A DNA stretch of 64,000 nucleotides from Galdieria sulphuraria (GCF_000341285.1 NW_005178416.1:27795-91794); one strand, 5' to 3'; positions 49,983 through 61,080 are shown, counted from the first letter of the stretch. A program made the numbers and translations. Notes: generated by a model not told the origin, from the letters alone.

Positions 49983-51090
49983 TTACTCAAAGACGTCATT
50001 CCTTTTATAAACTAAAACTCCAAGCTCACGAAACTGAGCATAAACGAATCCAGAAAGAGAGCTTAATAAATACAGAAGCCTATCCCGAGCCTCTTCGATA
50101 TTATTCTGCGGACTCAATATCTTCCGCACATTCTTCCTACAAATCGTTATTCACGTGCATTAAAAGTATGAGTATTTGTTTTAAGTACCTGCAACTTTTG
50201 AAAAATAGGGAGCCGACTTCTAGGACTCGTACTTCTCTTGGCAGGAAGCAGGCCCTCAACAGCGTAAAGAAGATCTGTCTCTAAACCATCAAAGGACCCA
50301 CGTCTACGATGAATAAATCGACAACGAGAACCATAAGGACAGTTTCCCTCCTATCAATTATTATTTCTATTATTTAAACTTTTTATACAACGCTTAACAT
50401 ACTTTCATAAAGTTCCTGCAATATCTTGTTTTGTATTTGGGATGCCGCTTCACTTGCCTCAGCTCTTCTGTACCATGAGCAAACTGACATTTGACTCCAT
50501 AACGGCAAAAACCCGTTTCCATAAAGGAACGACATCTACAAATAGTGAATAAGGCAGTAATAACCAAAACCTTCTATAACTTACAATTCTGTTTTATACA
50601 GTGTGTTTCTCTCAGCCACTGATACCAAAGAATCTGACATAAACGAGGCATTGTTCGTAGAGGATTGTTTTTTAAACTCTGCATTAGGTTCCTCTCGTTC
50701 ATACCCGTCAGCAGGATGCCCCACATAAGTTCTACTCTCTTGAGCTGGATCCACCTGGTCACCACGTAATCGTCTGAGAGAAACATTCTCTTTAGTCAAC
50801 TTATTAGTTTTATCCTTTTCTTGTTCATATTCTTCCAGTTTGCAACTCTGAATGACCTGTGGTTCTTCCTCCAGTTCAGTTGTTTCAAAGCTACCAAAGC
50901 TGTAGCGTTCAGTAGTCTTCCAGTTTAGTTGACTCAAGCTTAAACCTTCCACATGGAGAGAGAGTGATTGGTCTAAGTTCTCCAGAAACCCTTTTCTATT
51001 CGGTTCACTTTCAATAGAGGTTGCCTCCCAACTCAACGGGGCTGCCTTGACTTTATTGCCGTAACAACTTCCTGCTTCTGGAAAACCCAT
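49983..51090 (-). CDS. TIS11/ZFP36-type tandem CCCH zinc-finger protein
   Basis: Binds AU-rich mRNA elements and promotes decay. Exons 50585-51090, 50403-50535 and 50189-50350 are supported. Two C-x8-C-x5-C-x3-H fingers are each preceded by the YKT lead-in (YKTELC, then YKTRYC), as in the tristetraprolin family. Finger 2 is split by the second intron between NFMK and EGNC. The N-terminal 165 residues are low complexity. The last exon is ambiguous: acceptor at 50137 gives an 11-residue tail, stop 50101; acceptor at 50121 gives a 45-residue tail ending at 49983, helical ([19 protein letters not shown]). The start is uncertain; no ATG lies between 51090 and a likely acceptor at 51115, so an upstream exon is possible. 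Confidence 0.82.
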
Positions 51091-51733
51091 CAAACGACTC
51101 AAACGCCCAGTTTCAATGCTATGCACAAGTTAAAACGGCGTTATCCGCAAAAACTCTAAACACTATTGAGTTTTCTATGTACACTAACTCAAAGAAGCAC
51201 GAACAGAGCTTCGTCCACCATCCCAACAAATTGGACGATTGTCTATTCCAAAAAACAAAACGATTAGACTCAAAGACTCTAGCTGCAGTTTGATAGGAAT
51301 TCTCCTTTACTTGTCCTTTTTTACCTTCATAGCCTTTGAAAATTGAAATAGAAGCTTTCTCTGAATGCTTGCACTATTTATTATAGAACCTCGTGACTGA
51401 TCAAAATGTCATTTTTCTTCATACATTTGGCGCCATTGTATTCCATCATTACCAAAAGCTCATGAAGATTATCAAATATTTGTTATTGAAACTGAAGAAA
51501 AGGATATCTGAAAATTATATAGGAATGCTCTTTTAGCTTTGTTAGCCTTACTCATACTTTATGTTTGAAACGACGTCATAAGAATGAAAGTGGTTTTGAG
51601 ATAACTTTTTATCTATTGTTTTAAACAAAAAATATTCGACAAATAATTGCCTTGTGTTTTACTCAAAAGTCGTCTAGGCCGTCTCATTGACAAATTGAAT
51701 ATATTGCTTCCTGTTAGTCGTTGTCTTCGGCAT
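51091..51733. other. Intergenic region, possible 5' exons
   Basis: 643 bp between the divergent CCCH and aminotransferase genes. A pyrimidine-poor acceptor-like CATAG on the minus strand near 51115 hints at an upstream exon of the CCCH gene, but none can be fixed. Confidence 0.4.
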
Positions 51734-53249
51734 ATGGAAACAGTGGAGAAGGGACAACCTTTTCCTTGTATAGAGGCTTCATCTGCCTCTTTAAGAACGA
51801 GTAACCCAATTAGAGAAGTTGTTGACCGTATTGATACTTCACAGATGAATAAGAGCAAGCCGATGATTCCACTTTCCATCGGTGATCCTACTGTCTTTGG
51901 AAACCTCAATGCTTGCGAAGAAACCATCCAGGCGGTTGTAGAAGTGACCAAATCCTGTCAGGCAAATGGCTATCCAAAGGCGGTTGTATGTTGGAGGGCT
52001 TTTGTGAAATCCATTCTAACTGCAGTGTAGGGTATGATAGAAGCACGAACAGCCATTGCGAAAGAATTTACAGTTCCCAATTGTTCTTTAACTCCAGCTG
52101 ATGTTATTTTAACAAGTGGTTGTTCGCATGCACTGCAATTATGTCTGGAAGTTTTGTTAGAACCTGGAAAAAACATCCTCATTCCCAATCCAGGTTTTCC
52201 TCTTTACAAAACGATATGTGGTGCGGTTTTTTCTGTTAACAAACGCTTCACCATATTTATGTTTTTCTTCATAGATTATATAGGAGCTGAAACGAGGGGT
52301 TATAAACTCTCTCCTGAAAGAGGATGGCAAATAGATTTAAAACACTTACGTGCCTTGATAGATTCGAATACCAGGGCAATACTGATCAATAATCCATCAA
52401 ATCCTTGCGGTAAGAAAATAGAAGATGATATTATGGTAATAAAAGTGATTGGCTCATGTGGAAAAATAGGTGCAGTTTATCCAAAGTCTCATCTCTGTGA
52501 GATACTCAAAGTTGCGGAAGAAGCAAAACTTCCTATTATTGCTGACGAGATTTATCATCAAATTGTTTTTCCAGGAAACGAAAGTATTCCTATTGCGTCC
52601 CTTACGAACGTTGTTCCTGTGTTATCTGTTGGCGGACTTGCAAAGCGTTTTCTAGTTCCTGGTTGGCGACTGGGTTGGATTATTGTTTATGATCATCACA
52701 ATGTCTTCTCTCAAGTAAGAGAAGGATTAGAACGTTTATCTACTCTTATTATGGGTGCTAATTCGTTGATCCAAGCTGCATTACCAAAGATTATCCAAAA
52801 TGTTCCCACTTCTTGGCATTTGTCTGTTTTGAGAAATTTACATATGCAAGCGAACTATTCTTATGAACGTTTATCTCATATGAATGGTTTGGAACCTGTT
52901 ATGCCTCAAGGTTCCATGTATATTATGGTTGGGATCCAAATTGAAAAGTCGCGAGATATCAAAAATGATATTGATTTTTGTCAAAAATTGTTAAATGAGG
53001 AAAGCGTTTTTGTTCTTCCAGGACAGTAAGTTTTTACTTTGTAGTTGATGAGAGATTTATGTTTTGTGCAGATGTTTTGGTGCAAGCAACTATTTTCGTA
53101 TAGTGTTTTGTGCTCCTATGGATAAGTTGGCAGAGGTTGGTGTGCTTCAAGATGTAATGAAACTCTATTTGCTCATTGGGTACCTCCGTTTGTTTTTTCA
53201 GGCTTACAATAGAATGAGTGACTTTTGTAGAAGACATATGAGAAGTTGA
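51734..53249 (+). CDS. Tyrosine-type aminotransferase
   Basis: PLP-dependent class I aminotransferase of the tyrosine aminotransferase branch. Exons 51734-51985, 52031-52220, 52275-52409, 52470-53025, 53072-53135 and 53202-53249 give 414 aa. Blocks: LSIGDPTVFGNL, VILTSGCSHALQLCLEVL, PGFPLYKTIC, NNPSNPCG, IADEIYHQIVF, and SVGGLAKRFLVPGWRLGWI, where the Lys is the Schiff-base residue and the Arg binds PLP phosphate. The C-terminal substrate Arg is in NYFRIVF. Introns 2, 3 and 5 (54, 60, 66 nt) keep the frame and hold no stop, so a naive reading would include them. They are recognised because they interrupt conserved blocks. No targeting peptide is evident. Tyrosine or nicotianamine-type substrates are possible. 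Confidence 0.86.
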
Positions 53250-53735
53250 TATACTCCACTAAAGCTATGTTATTAAATAAATTTATAGATCGAATTCATC
53301 ATTTGCTTATATTCTAACTCTTTGTTGGATGCTTTCAAAGATTCGATTCGCTACAACTTCCGTTTTGGGACTTTTTAATGGACTGCGTTAGGTTAACTTA
53401 CCATATGGGCTATTCTTTCTATTTGTTTAAAACATATTGACAATGAGGACTAATTGTAGTAACTCTCTCATCAACAGATAAAGAAAGCAAAAGAAGACAT
53501 TTTGATGCAAAAAATTAAATAAATATAATACAGCAATATTCACTGATGATGTCAAAATAAGGTATTGGAGGAATAACTTTATAGGACAAAGATGTTTCAT
53601 AGAGACATAACGATAACGAGAATTTTCTTATCCCTCTGCAAAAAATGAATATAATCATTATATACAGATATGTAGTTTGATTGAAATGTCCTTCATTCCA
53701 TTCTGCTTGAAAAATTTGGCTCAGTTTCCATCAAC
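53250..53735. other. Intergenic 3' region, no gene seen
   Basis: 486 bp between the convergent aminotransferase and TFIIF-beta genes. AT-rich; expected to hold both 3' ends. No ORF or RNA recognised. Confidence 0.5.
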
Positions 53736-54752
53736 TTATTGATATCGACGAGATTTTCCAACAGGCATCAAGTCTTCGATCGACCCGGGTGTTGAGGAGG
53801 CTCGAATTTCCTCCATAAGTGCTGCTGCATCTGCCGCAGTTTCATCTCGTTGCTGCTTGGTTTTGTATTCATCTTTCAACTCATATTGCCCTCTCAAAGG
53901 CCCACTTCTATGAATTTGACATACTTCGTTGACAACAGTCTTTAGACGACTTGTGGGTATCTGTATTTCGTTGTTTAATTCTCGAATACTCCTATTCAAG
54001 TTTTCAATACAATAAACGAAATTCACCAGAGAAACATACCATCTAGGCTTTCGTTCAAATAATTGAAACAGCTTGAGCAGACAGTTTTCCTTCCACTCAC
54101 TATTTCCTGCTTCCACGACTCTACGATCATCCACGTTCTTTCTCTTTCTCTCTTCAAATGCTTGAGTTGCTTTCCAATGCTGACCTGGCTTCAAACCGTC
54201 TTCGTGTGCATAAAGCAAACTTTCCTCGTCAAGAAAGTTTGTTACTCTATTTGGTTTGAGCTGTTCTTGAAGTTTACGTTCTAAATTGCCTAAGTATAAA
54301 CAAAATAAAAAACTACCTTGCTTACGTTTCAACTTGTAGTCACCACTTAAGGAAGTTTGAACAAAACCTTGTCGCTCCACAGTTCCTTCCAGTTTCACTT
54401 GACCTGTCTCGTCATCTCTTAACTGACTAAATACTATCATAGAAGGCCTTTCGGGAATGAATTTGAGTTGTTTTTCCTCCATTCTGCCAGCTTCAACTGC
54501 GACAACCAGTTTCTCACCTTCCTTATTTCCATGCTTAGAAAGCAACAAATAAGACTTGGAAATGTTGTTCTTTGAACAACTATCTTCTAATTGTTGAAGT
54601 GTATTACGCGGTATTTTTAAAACAAGTACTCTTTTTGATAGGCCAGAGTTATCCACTTGACCTGCTAAGGCTGACGCCATGTTTGAACAATAAGAATCCA
54701 AAAAAGAATTGGAGTTGATGGAACCTCCGCCTGTTAGTACGCCGGTCATCAC
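53736..54752 (-). CDS. GTF2F2: TFIIF beta subunit (RAP30)
   Basis: General transcription factor that recruits RNA polymerase II. The frame is open from 54752 to 53736, but two stretches look like frame-preserving introns: 54290-54325 (36 nt, GTAAGC to TTAG) and 53992-54039 (48 nt, GTATGT to ATAG). Removing them gives 310 aa and restores DYKLKRNLERKL and ERKPRWSIREL, which fit the family. N-terminal dimerisation strands contain KRVLVLKIPRNTL and VKLEGTVERQGFVQ. The C-terminal winged helix has CLLKLFQLFERKPRW, IQIPTSRLKTVVNEVCQIHRSGPLRGQYELKDEYK. The C-terminal tail is Ala-rich. First Met is used, though the Met at residue 25 is nearer the conserved domain. Confidence 0.83.
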   Translation of the reverse strand: MMTGVLTGGGSINSNSFLDSYCSNMASALAGQVDNSGLSKRVLVLKIPRNTLQQLEDSCSKNNISKSYLLLSKHGNKEGEKLVVAVEAGRMEEKQLKFIPERPSMIVFSQLRDDETGQVKLEGTVERQGFVQTSLSGDYKLKRKQGSFLFCLYLGNLERKLQEQLKPNRVTNFLDEESLLYAHEDGLKPGQHWKATQAFEERKRKNVDDRRVVEAGNSEWKENCLLKLFQLFERKPRWYVSLVNFVYCIENLNRSIRELNNEIQIPTSRLKTVVNEVCQIHRSGPLRGQYELKDEYKTKQQRDETAADAAALMEEIRASSTPGSIEDLMPVGKSRRYQ

Positions 54753-55083
54753 GGGCTTGCTTGTTATAGGAGTCTTGTTGTTGATATTTATTCCTGGAAT
54801 ATTCTGCCTCTTACATGTTCAAGCACCAAGTAGTTTTGAGCCAGTCACGAAGAAGAGACAATGACTATATAAGTAGATTGGAGAGCAAGTTGGTTATTTG
54901 ACTAAAGAAGAAGCCTTAAGGTGAAGTTGTATGACGAGACTAGTTTTAGATATTGCACTATGATTAATAATTATTTGGGCATATACAGGTGCTCTAGATG
55001 TCACGAGAGGCAACAGACACTTAATATCAACTTGAAGTTGAGTTTTCGAAAGTACCTTTCTTTGGAAAGGATTAAAGATTGTA
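54753..55083. other. Intergenic, divergent promoters
   Basis: 331 bp between TFIIF-beta and TrpB genes; no gene recognised. Short open frames here lack support. Confidence 0.45.
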
Positions 55084-56862
55084 ATGCTTTCACTAAAGAT
55101 GGAGTGCCTTTTATTTCTATTTGAATGCGTAGTATGCAAAAGGATTTTGCCACTTTTGAGTTGTATGAAAAACGAAACTCCTTTGTTCTTAACTGCACCG
55201 TACCTGATGGGAATAATTGGTTTATGCTCTTTCTCGTTTTGTGTAGGTAGTGAAAAGATTCAGAAAGTACAAACATTTTCACAGATAATTGTACCACCAA
55301 ATTTTGTCTGTGTTGTTTCTTTAGTAAATGAGTATCACTTTTATAACTCTATCAAAAGTAATCAATTCTTTTCCATTATGACAATATTGTTGATGATGGG
55401 CTTCATATGTGGTGGACAGGGCGGTTGTGAGAAGTCATTACAGTTTAGAAATAGCTTTCTCGGCAAGGACAACTCTTTTTTGGAAAGAAATAACAAACTA
55501 GTCAAAGTTTACAAAACAGCAGCTTTCAAAAGCCCTAAGAAAAGTCTAACAGTTTTTGCTGTGCAGACAAAGCCAGTTGACAACTTAGGCGACACTTTTT
55601 CTCAGAAAAACTCGAATCAAGTCAAGGTGACACAAGTCCCGGATGTACATGGACATTTTGGAAGATATGGGGGACAGTTTGTTCCAGAAACTTTGTTTTT
55701 TTGCTTGGAAAACCTTGCCAAATGCTTTGGAGAAACCAGGAACGATCCCATGTTTCATAAAGAACTAGACCTGCTTTTAAAAGACTTTGTAGGTAGGCCT
55801 AGCCCCTTGTATTTTGCAGAGCACCTGTCATCTAGATACGCAAGAAAGGATGGCTCTGGACCAAGAATATATCTCAAAAGAGAGGATTTGAATCATACAG
55901 GAGCGCACAAAATTAACAACTCGCTTGCCCAGTGTTTACTTGCTCGAAAGTTAGGGAAAACGCGAGTTATAGCAGAAACTGGAGCTGGGCAACATGGTGT
56001 GGCAACAGCAACAGTATGTGCACGGTTTGGTTTAAAGTGTGTAGTATATATGGGAGCAAAGGATATGAAAAGACAGTCTCTAAATGTTTTTCGTATGCGT
56101 TTACTTGGTGCAGAAGTTAGAGAAGTTACTGCTGGTACGGGAACACTCACCAACGCGCTTTCTGAGGCTATCAGAGATTGGGTTACTTACCCTGAAGAAA
56201 CTCACTATATTGTAGGCTCAGTATCGGGTCCTCATCCATATCCTTTGATTGTTCGTGAGTTTCAAAGTATTATTGGAAAGGAAACAAAACAACAAGCAAA
56301 AGAGAAATGGGGTACTAGTCCAGATATTTTGATTGCTTGTGTTGGTGGGGGTTCCAATGCTATGGGGCTTTTTCATGACTTTGTTGAAGATCCTAATGTG
56401 AGATTAATTGGAGTTGAGGCTGCAGGGGAAGGATTAGGGTCTCAAAAGCACGCTGCAACGCTGACATGTGGTCAATTGGGAGTCCTTCATGGTGCAATGT
56501 CTTACGTTATTCAGGATGAAGATGGCCAAATCAAGGAAGTGCATTCAATATCTGCAGGTTTAGACTATCCAGGCGTGGGACCGGAACATGCTTATCTAAA
56601 AGACACAGGACGTGCGGAATATTTTGCAGTTACCGATAGAGAAGCAATACAAGGCTTTAAGTTGCTTTCTAGAATGGAAGGCATTATTCCTGCTCTAGAA
56701 ACAGCACATGCAGTGGCTTATTTGGATAAACTATGTCCAACCTTGTCAGGAAGTCCAAATATAGTGCTATGTTGCAGTGGTAGAGGTGATAAAGATGTGC
56801 ACACAGTAATGGATTACTTGAAAGAAAACGGTGATAGTGATATCCATTTGGATGACCTTTAA
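55084..56862 (+). CDS. trpB: Tryptophan synthase beta subunit, plastid-targeted
   Basis: Condenses indole with serine to tryptophan. The frame is open for 592 codons; the enzyme itself starts near residue 190 ([19 protein letters not shown]), so the leader is about 185 residues. In-frame Mets at 55165, 55207 and 55378 are alternative starts; the last would leave a normal-sized transit peptide. Key features: PLP lysine in [17 protein letters not shown], the phosphate loop GGGSNAMG, and CSGRGDKD with the Ser that holds the pyridine nitrogen. The family core ends about 400 residues later, as here. In red algae trpA is usually plastid-encoded, which would make this a split-genome enzyme; trpA is not in this window. 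Confidence 0.92.
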   Translation: MLSLKMECLLFLFECVVCKRILPLLSCMKNETPLFLTAPYLMGIIGLCSFSFCVGSEKIQKVQTFSQIIVPPNFVCVVSLVNEYHFYNSIKSNQFFSIMTILLMMGFICGGQGGCEKSLQFRNSFLGKDNSFLERNNKLVKVYKTAAFKSPKKSLTVFAVQTKPVDNLGDTFSQKNSNQVKVTQVPDVHGHFGRYGGQFVPETLFFCLENLAKCFGETRNDPMFHKELDLLLKDFVGRPSPLYFAEHLSSRYARKDGSGPRIYLKREDLNHTGAHKINNSLAQCLLARKLGKTRVIAETGAGQHGVATATVCARFGLKCVVYMGAKDMKRQSLNVFRMRLLGAEVREVTAGTGTLTNALSEAIRDWVTYPEETHYIVGSVSGPHPYPLIVREFQSIIGKETKQQAKEKWGTSPDILIACVGGGSNAMGLFHDFVEDPNVRLIGVEAAGEGLGSQKHAATLTCGQLGVLHGAMSYVIQDEDGQIKEVHSISAGLDYPGVGPEHAYLKDTGRAEYFAVTDREAIQGFKLLSRMEGIIPALETAHAVAYLDKLCPTLSGSPNIVLCCSGRGDKDVHTVMDYLKENGDSDIHLDDL

Positions 56863-57714
56863 GATTGAGTCATTGTTAGAATACTATAAAGTGAATCTCT
56901 ATATATTCATTAAGTTTCCTTCTCTGTGAGATATAGAGTATCGATGTTGATTTGCAACTTTAACTAAATTTGCTTCGATTGTTTTGAAACCTTCCTTTGC
57001 TTTCGATTGTTAAATACGTGAATACTTCCATCTATGCTTCTTCTTTTTTTCAAATGTGTTCTTTCTGTTAGCAACACTTGTCATACAAATGGCCCTAAGA
57101 CAAGTGTCTTCAGACCTCAAGATTGTAATCAAATAGTAAGTTTTTGAGTTTGATCCTTGAAAAATACTTTGAGGTGACGAACCATTTTAGGAATTAAATA
57201 TAAAACTAAAGCTATTGGTTTCTCGGTTTGAAATTTACTACAAAGGATCTTGATTTTTTAGAAAAAGACAAGGACAATTTTGCCATCAACCATATGTATT
57301 CGAATACTAGTTTGAAATACTCCGAAATGTTAGGAAAATGTGACATCTAATACTATCCCAACTCACTAATATTATCCACCTCCTACAGTTTGTCAAAGAC
57401 CCATGGAGAACAGAAGTGCACTTGCAATAGCTTATTGTAGAAATTCTAGAAGAACTGGGACAAAGAATGCTGTGATTAGCTAGAATCTAGAAAATGGAAA
57501 ACAAGCTGGCAGCGACCTTGAATAGTGGTGGTCCATGGCTTGTCATTTTGGAGTCATTTGGACATGATGGCGAAAAGTGTTTCTGGAAACAATCTTTTCG
57601 AGTTGAAGCGACAAATTAGACATTTTAAATAGCCATTTCATTCCATTTTGTTTTTATCACTCTTTGAAAATTGTGAAGGAAGCAAGTTGAGCATCAACTA
57701 AGAAATAGTAGACA
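56863..57714. other. Intergenic region, no gene seen
   Basis: 852 bp, AT-rich, between two genes on the same strand. I find no coding frame with codon-like composition, no tRNA and no repeat longer than short homopolymers. Confidence 0.5.
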
Positions 57715-58497
57715 ATGAGTTACCAGACAGTAGTACAAAATTCCATCATTGCAAGCTTCCTTGTTTTATTAGGAATTTTTTGCTTAGCTCCGGGTTTGAC
57801 ATTTGTGGAAGGAACCAATCAGGCAAATGAACAAAGATGGCATCAGACAGTAACGCCAACACAGACTCAAGAATGCCAACGGGTTAGAAAAATGGATGGT
57901 ATCATATTGGAATTTGTTTGACTGATTTTCCTTGTATATAGTTATGCGTTACTGCTACTCAGACGCAAGTACAAAGCTGCATCTATACAAGCACACAAGT
58001 TCCTTATGTTTCGCAATGCGTCACCGCTGTTCCCACTACTTGCTATAAATATGTGACTAAATATAAGCAAGTATGTTGCAACCAAGAATATGAACAGCAA
58101 TATGGTGAGCAAGAGCAAGAATGTACGGAGGTAAGGCTTTGGATTGATATTGATTCCATGTAAGAATGAACTCATCGCAATGGAACAATAGTACTGCCAA
58201 TTATCATACCAACAATCTGTCAGCTATCCTTGTCAAAGTCAGGTAAGCAATCTTAGGCTATTTCGTGTAGATCCACTTTCTCAATAAACTATAAAACTTT
58301 AGGTATCCTATCCATGCCAGGAGTATCGTCTGATGCAAGTTCAACAGTGCTGCCAGATTCCTAAAGTACAATGCGTGCAACATACCCAAGTCTGCATACA
58401 GAAGCAACAGGTACAACAACAACAACAACAACAACAACAACAGCAGCAGCAGGAGGAGGAGGAATATTTACCTTACTACCAATACTACAGTTACTAA
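57715..58497 (+). CDS. Secreted Cys- and Gln-rich protein
   Basis: Not recognised. Exons 57715-57882, 57942-58130, 58192-58242 and 58303-58497 give 200 aa. An N-terminal signal peptide is clear: hydrophobic SIIASFLVLLGIFCLAPGL. The mature part has many cysteines in short imperfect repeats (QSCIYTSTQ, SQCVTAVPTTCYK, QVCCNQEYEQQ, YPCQSQ, YPCQEY, QQCCQIPKVQC), often next to Gln and Tyr. It then has a run of 14 Gln (CAA and CAG codons), four Glu and a Tyr-rich end. A disulphide-linked wall or secreted matrix protein is a reasonable inference. Exon 1 uses an unusual GTTAGA donor. Expression is unproven. Confidence 0.65.
58412..58454 (+). repeat. CAA/CAG trinucleotide run, in frame
   Basis: Fourteen consecutive Gln codons (ten CAA, then four CAG) in the last exon of the secreted protein. 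Triplet repeat that keeps the frame; probably length-variable between strains. Confidence 0.9.
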
Positions 58498-59393
58498 ATC
58501 CAAAAATATTCTTTGTCAATGTGCCAAAGAGCACAAGAGAATTTGAAATAAAGTTGACCATCACTCAATCTTGTCCTTGATTACTTTTCTATGCAAGTCT
58601 CTACAAGAGTTGAAAATTCCTCGTTCTATCAATAGTGGCGCATATTAAAAATGCGATCGAATTGTAGTTATGTACAATCTGTTAAGTTTTCATTATTACC
58701 CATTAGTTTTTATTCTACATAGAAAGAAGACATTATTATTTTTTACTACTAACCACAAGAAATTCGATAGATATGCAACAATGTCAACAAGCAAAAGCCA
58801 GGATCCCCCTTCCAGTGTCGCTATAACTTGAAGCCTTTAAAAGTCACGACTATGGCTTTTAAGTGGCTTTCGGGAGTCACAACCTCCTAGGTTCTGGCGG
58901 GCAGTTCACTATTATTATAACGAAATTTTAAAGTCCATGAAGGATGGCAGTTCTATACAGTAGTAGTTCGCCAAGTCGCACAAAATTACAGCAAAACAAG
59001 TTTGAAAATACTGCTTGGAAAATAACTAGCAATCAGCGTGATGCGATAAAAACTGTCAATTTCATTCGATAAATACTCCTGGGCTCCAGAAGCTGAGTCC
59101 TGGTCTGTGGTCACTTTAAGTCTTAACAAGCTTGATTGAACTGCCTTCATAATGGCCTAACATTATGTCGGAAACTATCAAAATAGAATATTGCAACAAA
59201 CTCCTTCTGTCCATTCAACCATTTCACTGCACAGCACTGAGTTGAAGTGCTTCTAAAATTGATAAAGGCTGTATTTTTGTATTCTCTACATATTGTTTTC
59301 CGTATATATCCTCGTCTTAGCCTTCTTCTCACATGTCACAATAGATTGACTAGAGACTATAACAACGACGCATATGTTACAGTTATGTGAATA
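58498..59393. other. Long intergenic region with one stem-loop
   Basis: 896 bp without a supported gene. The only structure I see is an inverted repeat with arms 58831-58843 and 58856-58869 (listed separately). Confidence 0.45.
58831..58869. other. Perfect-but-for-one-step inverted repeat
   Basis: The left arm AAGCCTTTAAAAG pairs with CTTTTAAGTGGCTT across a 12-nt loop, with one mismatch and a one-base bulge. It could form a hairpin in RNA or DNA; no gene is known to use it. Confidence 0.4.
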
Positions 59394-59735
59394 TGTATAG
59401 CAAAAATACTACGGCACAATCGAAGCATCAAGGGTGGAAAACATACTGTTTGCGAGAAGAACCGTGGAATACGGTAACAATCGTAGGCAAGATGGACATA
59501 ATGTCTTACATTCCACAGCATTCATTTGAATTGAGAAATCTTAAAGGAGGACACAAGAAGATATAGGAAAGCTATACAAAGAGAAATTAGCTACGTTAAA
59601 GAGCAGTGATAAGAGACAACTGTCGCCAGAAATAAGACGTAACACTCCAACGGTTTCTCATATTTCAACTTCGAGCTCCGTTGCAGATGTATTAAAGACC
59701 AACAAAATCAAAAAGATCTCAGGATGTCATGATCC
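59394..59735 (+). other. Two short open frames, possible small gene or remnant
   Basis: An ATG at 59394 opens 60 codons ending TAG near 59564. From about 59540 to 59735 a different frame is open for roughly 60 codons, Lys/Ser/Thr-rich (KLYKEKLATLKSSDKRQLSPEIRR). I could not find a donor/acceptor pair that joins them in phase. No family recognised. It may be an unannotated small gene, a decayed one, or chance. Confidence 0.25.
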
Positions 59736-61080
59736 GTAGCATTGGATTTTGTTACAGTACATTCTTGAGAAATGGTATAGATGCTTCGTCGAAGAATATA
59801 AAAGCAGTGCTTTGGCAACTAGGGAAGGCAAATTCTCAAAAAGCTCTGTATTTCTATCAACTACGTACCTTCACTTTTCTTAGAAGACCCATGCAGTTGG
59901 CTTCGTTAGACCAGGAGCAGCAGTTTGCGAAATCGTTACCTTTGAAGTGGCCAGAGTTTGTTAAAGAGATCTTGCCAACTCTAGACGTATGTCGATTGAT
60001 TAAGTGGATGGGATACTTTTTCTAAAGTGTGTTTCTCTATCATAGGCAGAGAAACATAAAGGTCAGTGCGGCCGTATCGCTGTGGTTGGAGGTTCTTTTG
60101 AATATACAGGAGCCCCATATTTTTCAGCAATGAGTTCGCTTCGTGCTGGTGTTGATATGGCACATATATTTTGCGAGGATTCCGCGGCAGCTCCGATAAA
60201 GACATATTCACCAGAGCTTATTGTTCATCCTATTTTAACGGCCTCCTGTAAAATGGACAAAACTGTGGAGGAAACTTCAAAATATCTCGCAAGACAGGTC
60301 GCTGAATGGTTAACGAGTCTGCACTGTGTCGTGGTAGGACCAGGTTTAGGGAGAAATCCGTTGATTTTGGAAACAGTTGCTTATGTTATCGAAGAAGTCA
60401 CCAAGCGGGTATGTAGTGATATCTTTACCTTTCAGTTCTAATTCTTGTCAGCATATTCCACTTGTGATAGATGCTGATGGGTTGTATTTGTTATCTGTGA
60501 AGCCTGAGTTACTAAAAAATGCGACATCACCTGTCATTCTTACTCCAAATCATGTAGAGTTCAATAGACTCACTCGTGCATTTGAAATAGACGATACATC
60601 TGATACCGAAAAACTTTTGAAAACACTAGCCAAGTCGTAAGGAAAAATTTGGACTCCTATATATTTTTCCCGTAACCGTATCGAACAGGGTTTGTCCGGG
60701 AGCTATTATCGTTCAGAAAGGTTCAAATGACCTGATTGCTGCAGCATTTTGCGACGTAGTTGTACATTGTGTCGAACAGGGAAGTCTTCGCAGGTGCGGT
60801 GGACAAGGTGACATACTTAGTGGGTTAATGGGAGCATTTAGTGCCTGGATGCAGATGAACAGAAAGTTAACAACACCAAATGAATGGTAGCTTTCAGCTT
60901 GGTTTTGATACAACTCTACAACTAAATTGTCGACAAAGGTTCATCCCAGTTTACAGTGCCTGTGCGATGACCAGGAGATGTTCTCTTCAAGCATTTAGGA
61001 AAAAGCAACGATCTATGCTAACAACAGATATTATTGAAGAAATATGGAAGGAGTTCAATACATTATTTCCACTGAGGTAA
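59729..61080 (+). CDS. NAXD: ATP-dependent NAD(P)H-hydrate dehydratase (NAXD)
   Basis: Repairs hydrated NADH/NADPH using ATP. Exons 59729-59986, 60046-60408, 60452-60636, 60689-60886 and 60939-61080 give 381 aa. Ribokinase-fold motifs: GRIAVVGGSFEYTGAPYFSA, VVVGPGLGRN, IDADGLYLL, VILTPNHVEFNRL, IIVQKGSNDLI, and RRCGGQGDILSG with the catalytic Asp. The last exon reads CAMTRRCSLQAF and DIIEEIWKEFNTLF. The first 70 residues are Arg/Ser/Lys-rich and hydrophobic in parts, suggesting mitochondrial or plastid delivery. It is a stand-alone dehydratase without the epimerase fusion found in bacteria. Confidence 0.92.

Noticed and set aside
54921-55124. 67-codon plus-strand frame between TFIIF-beta and TrpB
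   Set aside because: No family similarity, overlaps the TrpB leader in another frame, and lies in a promoter interval.
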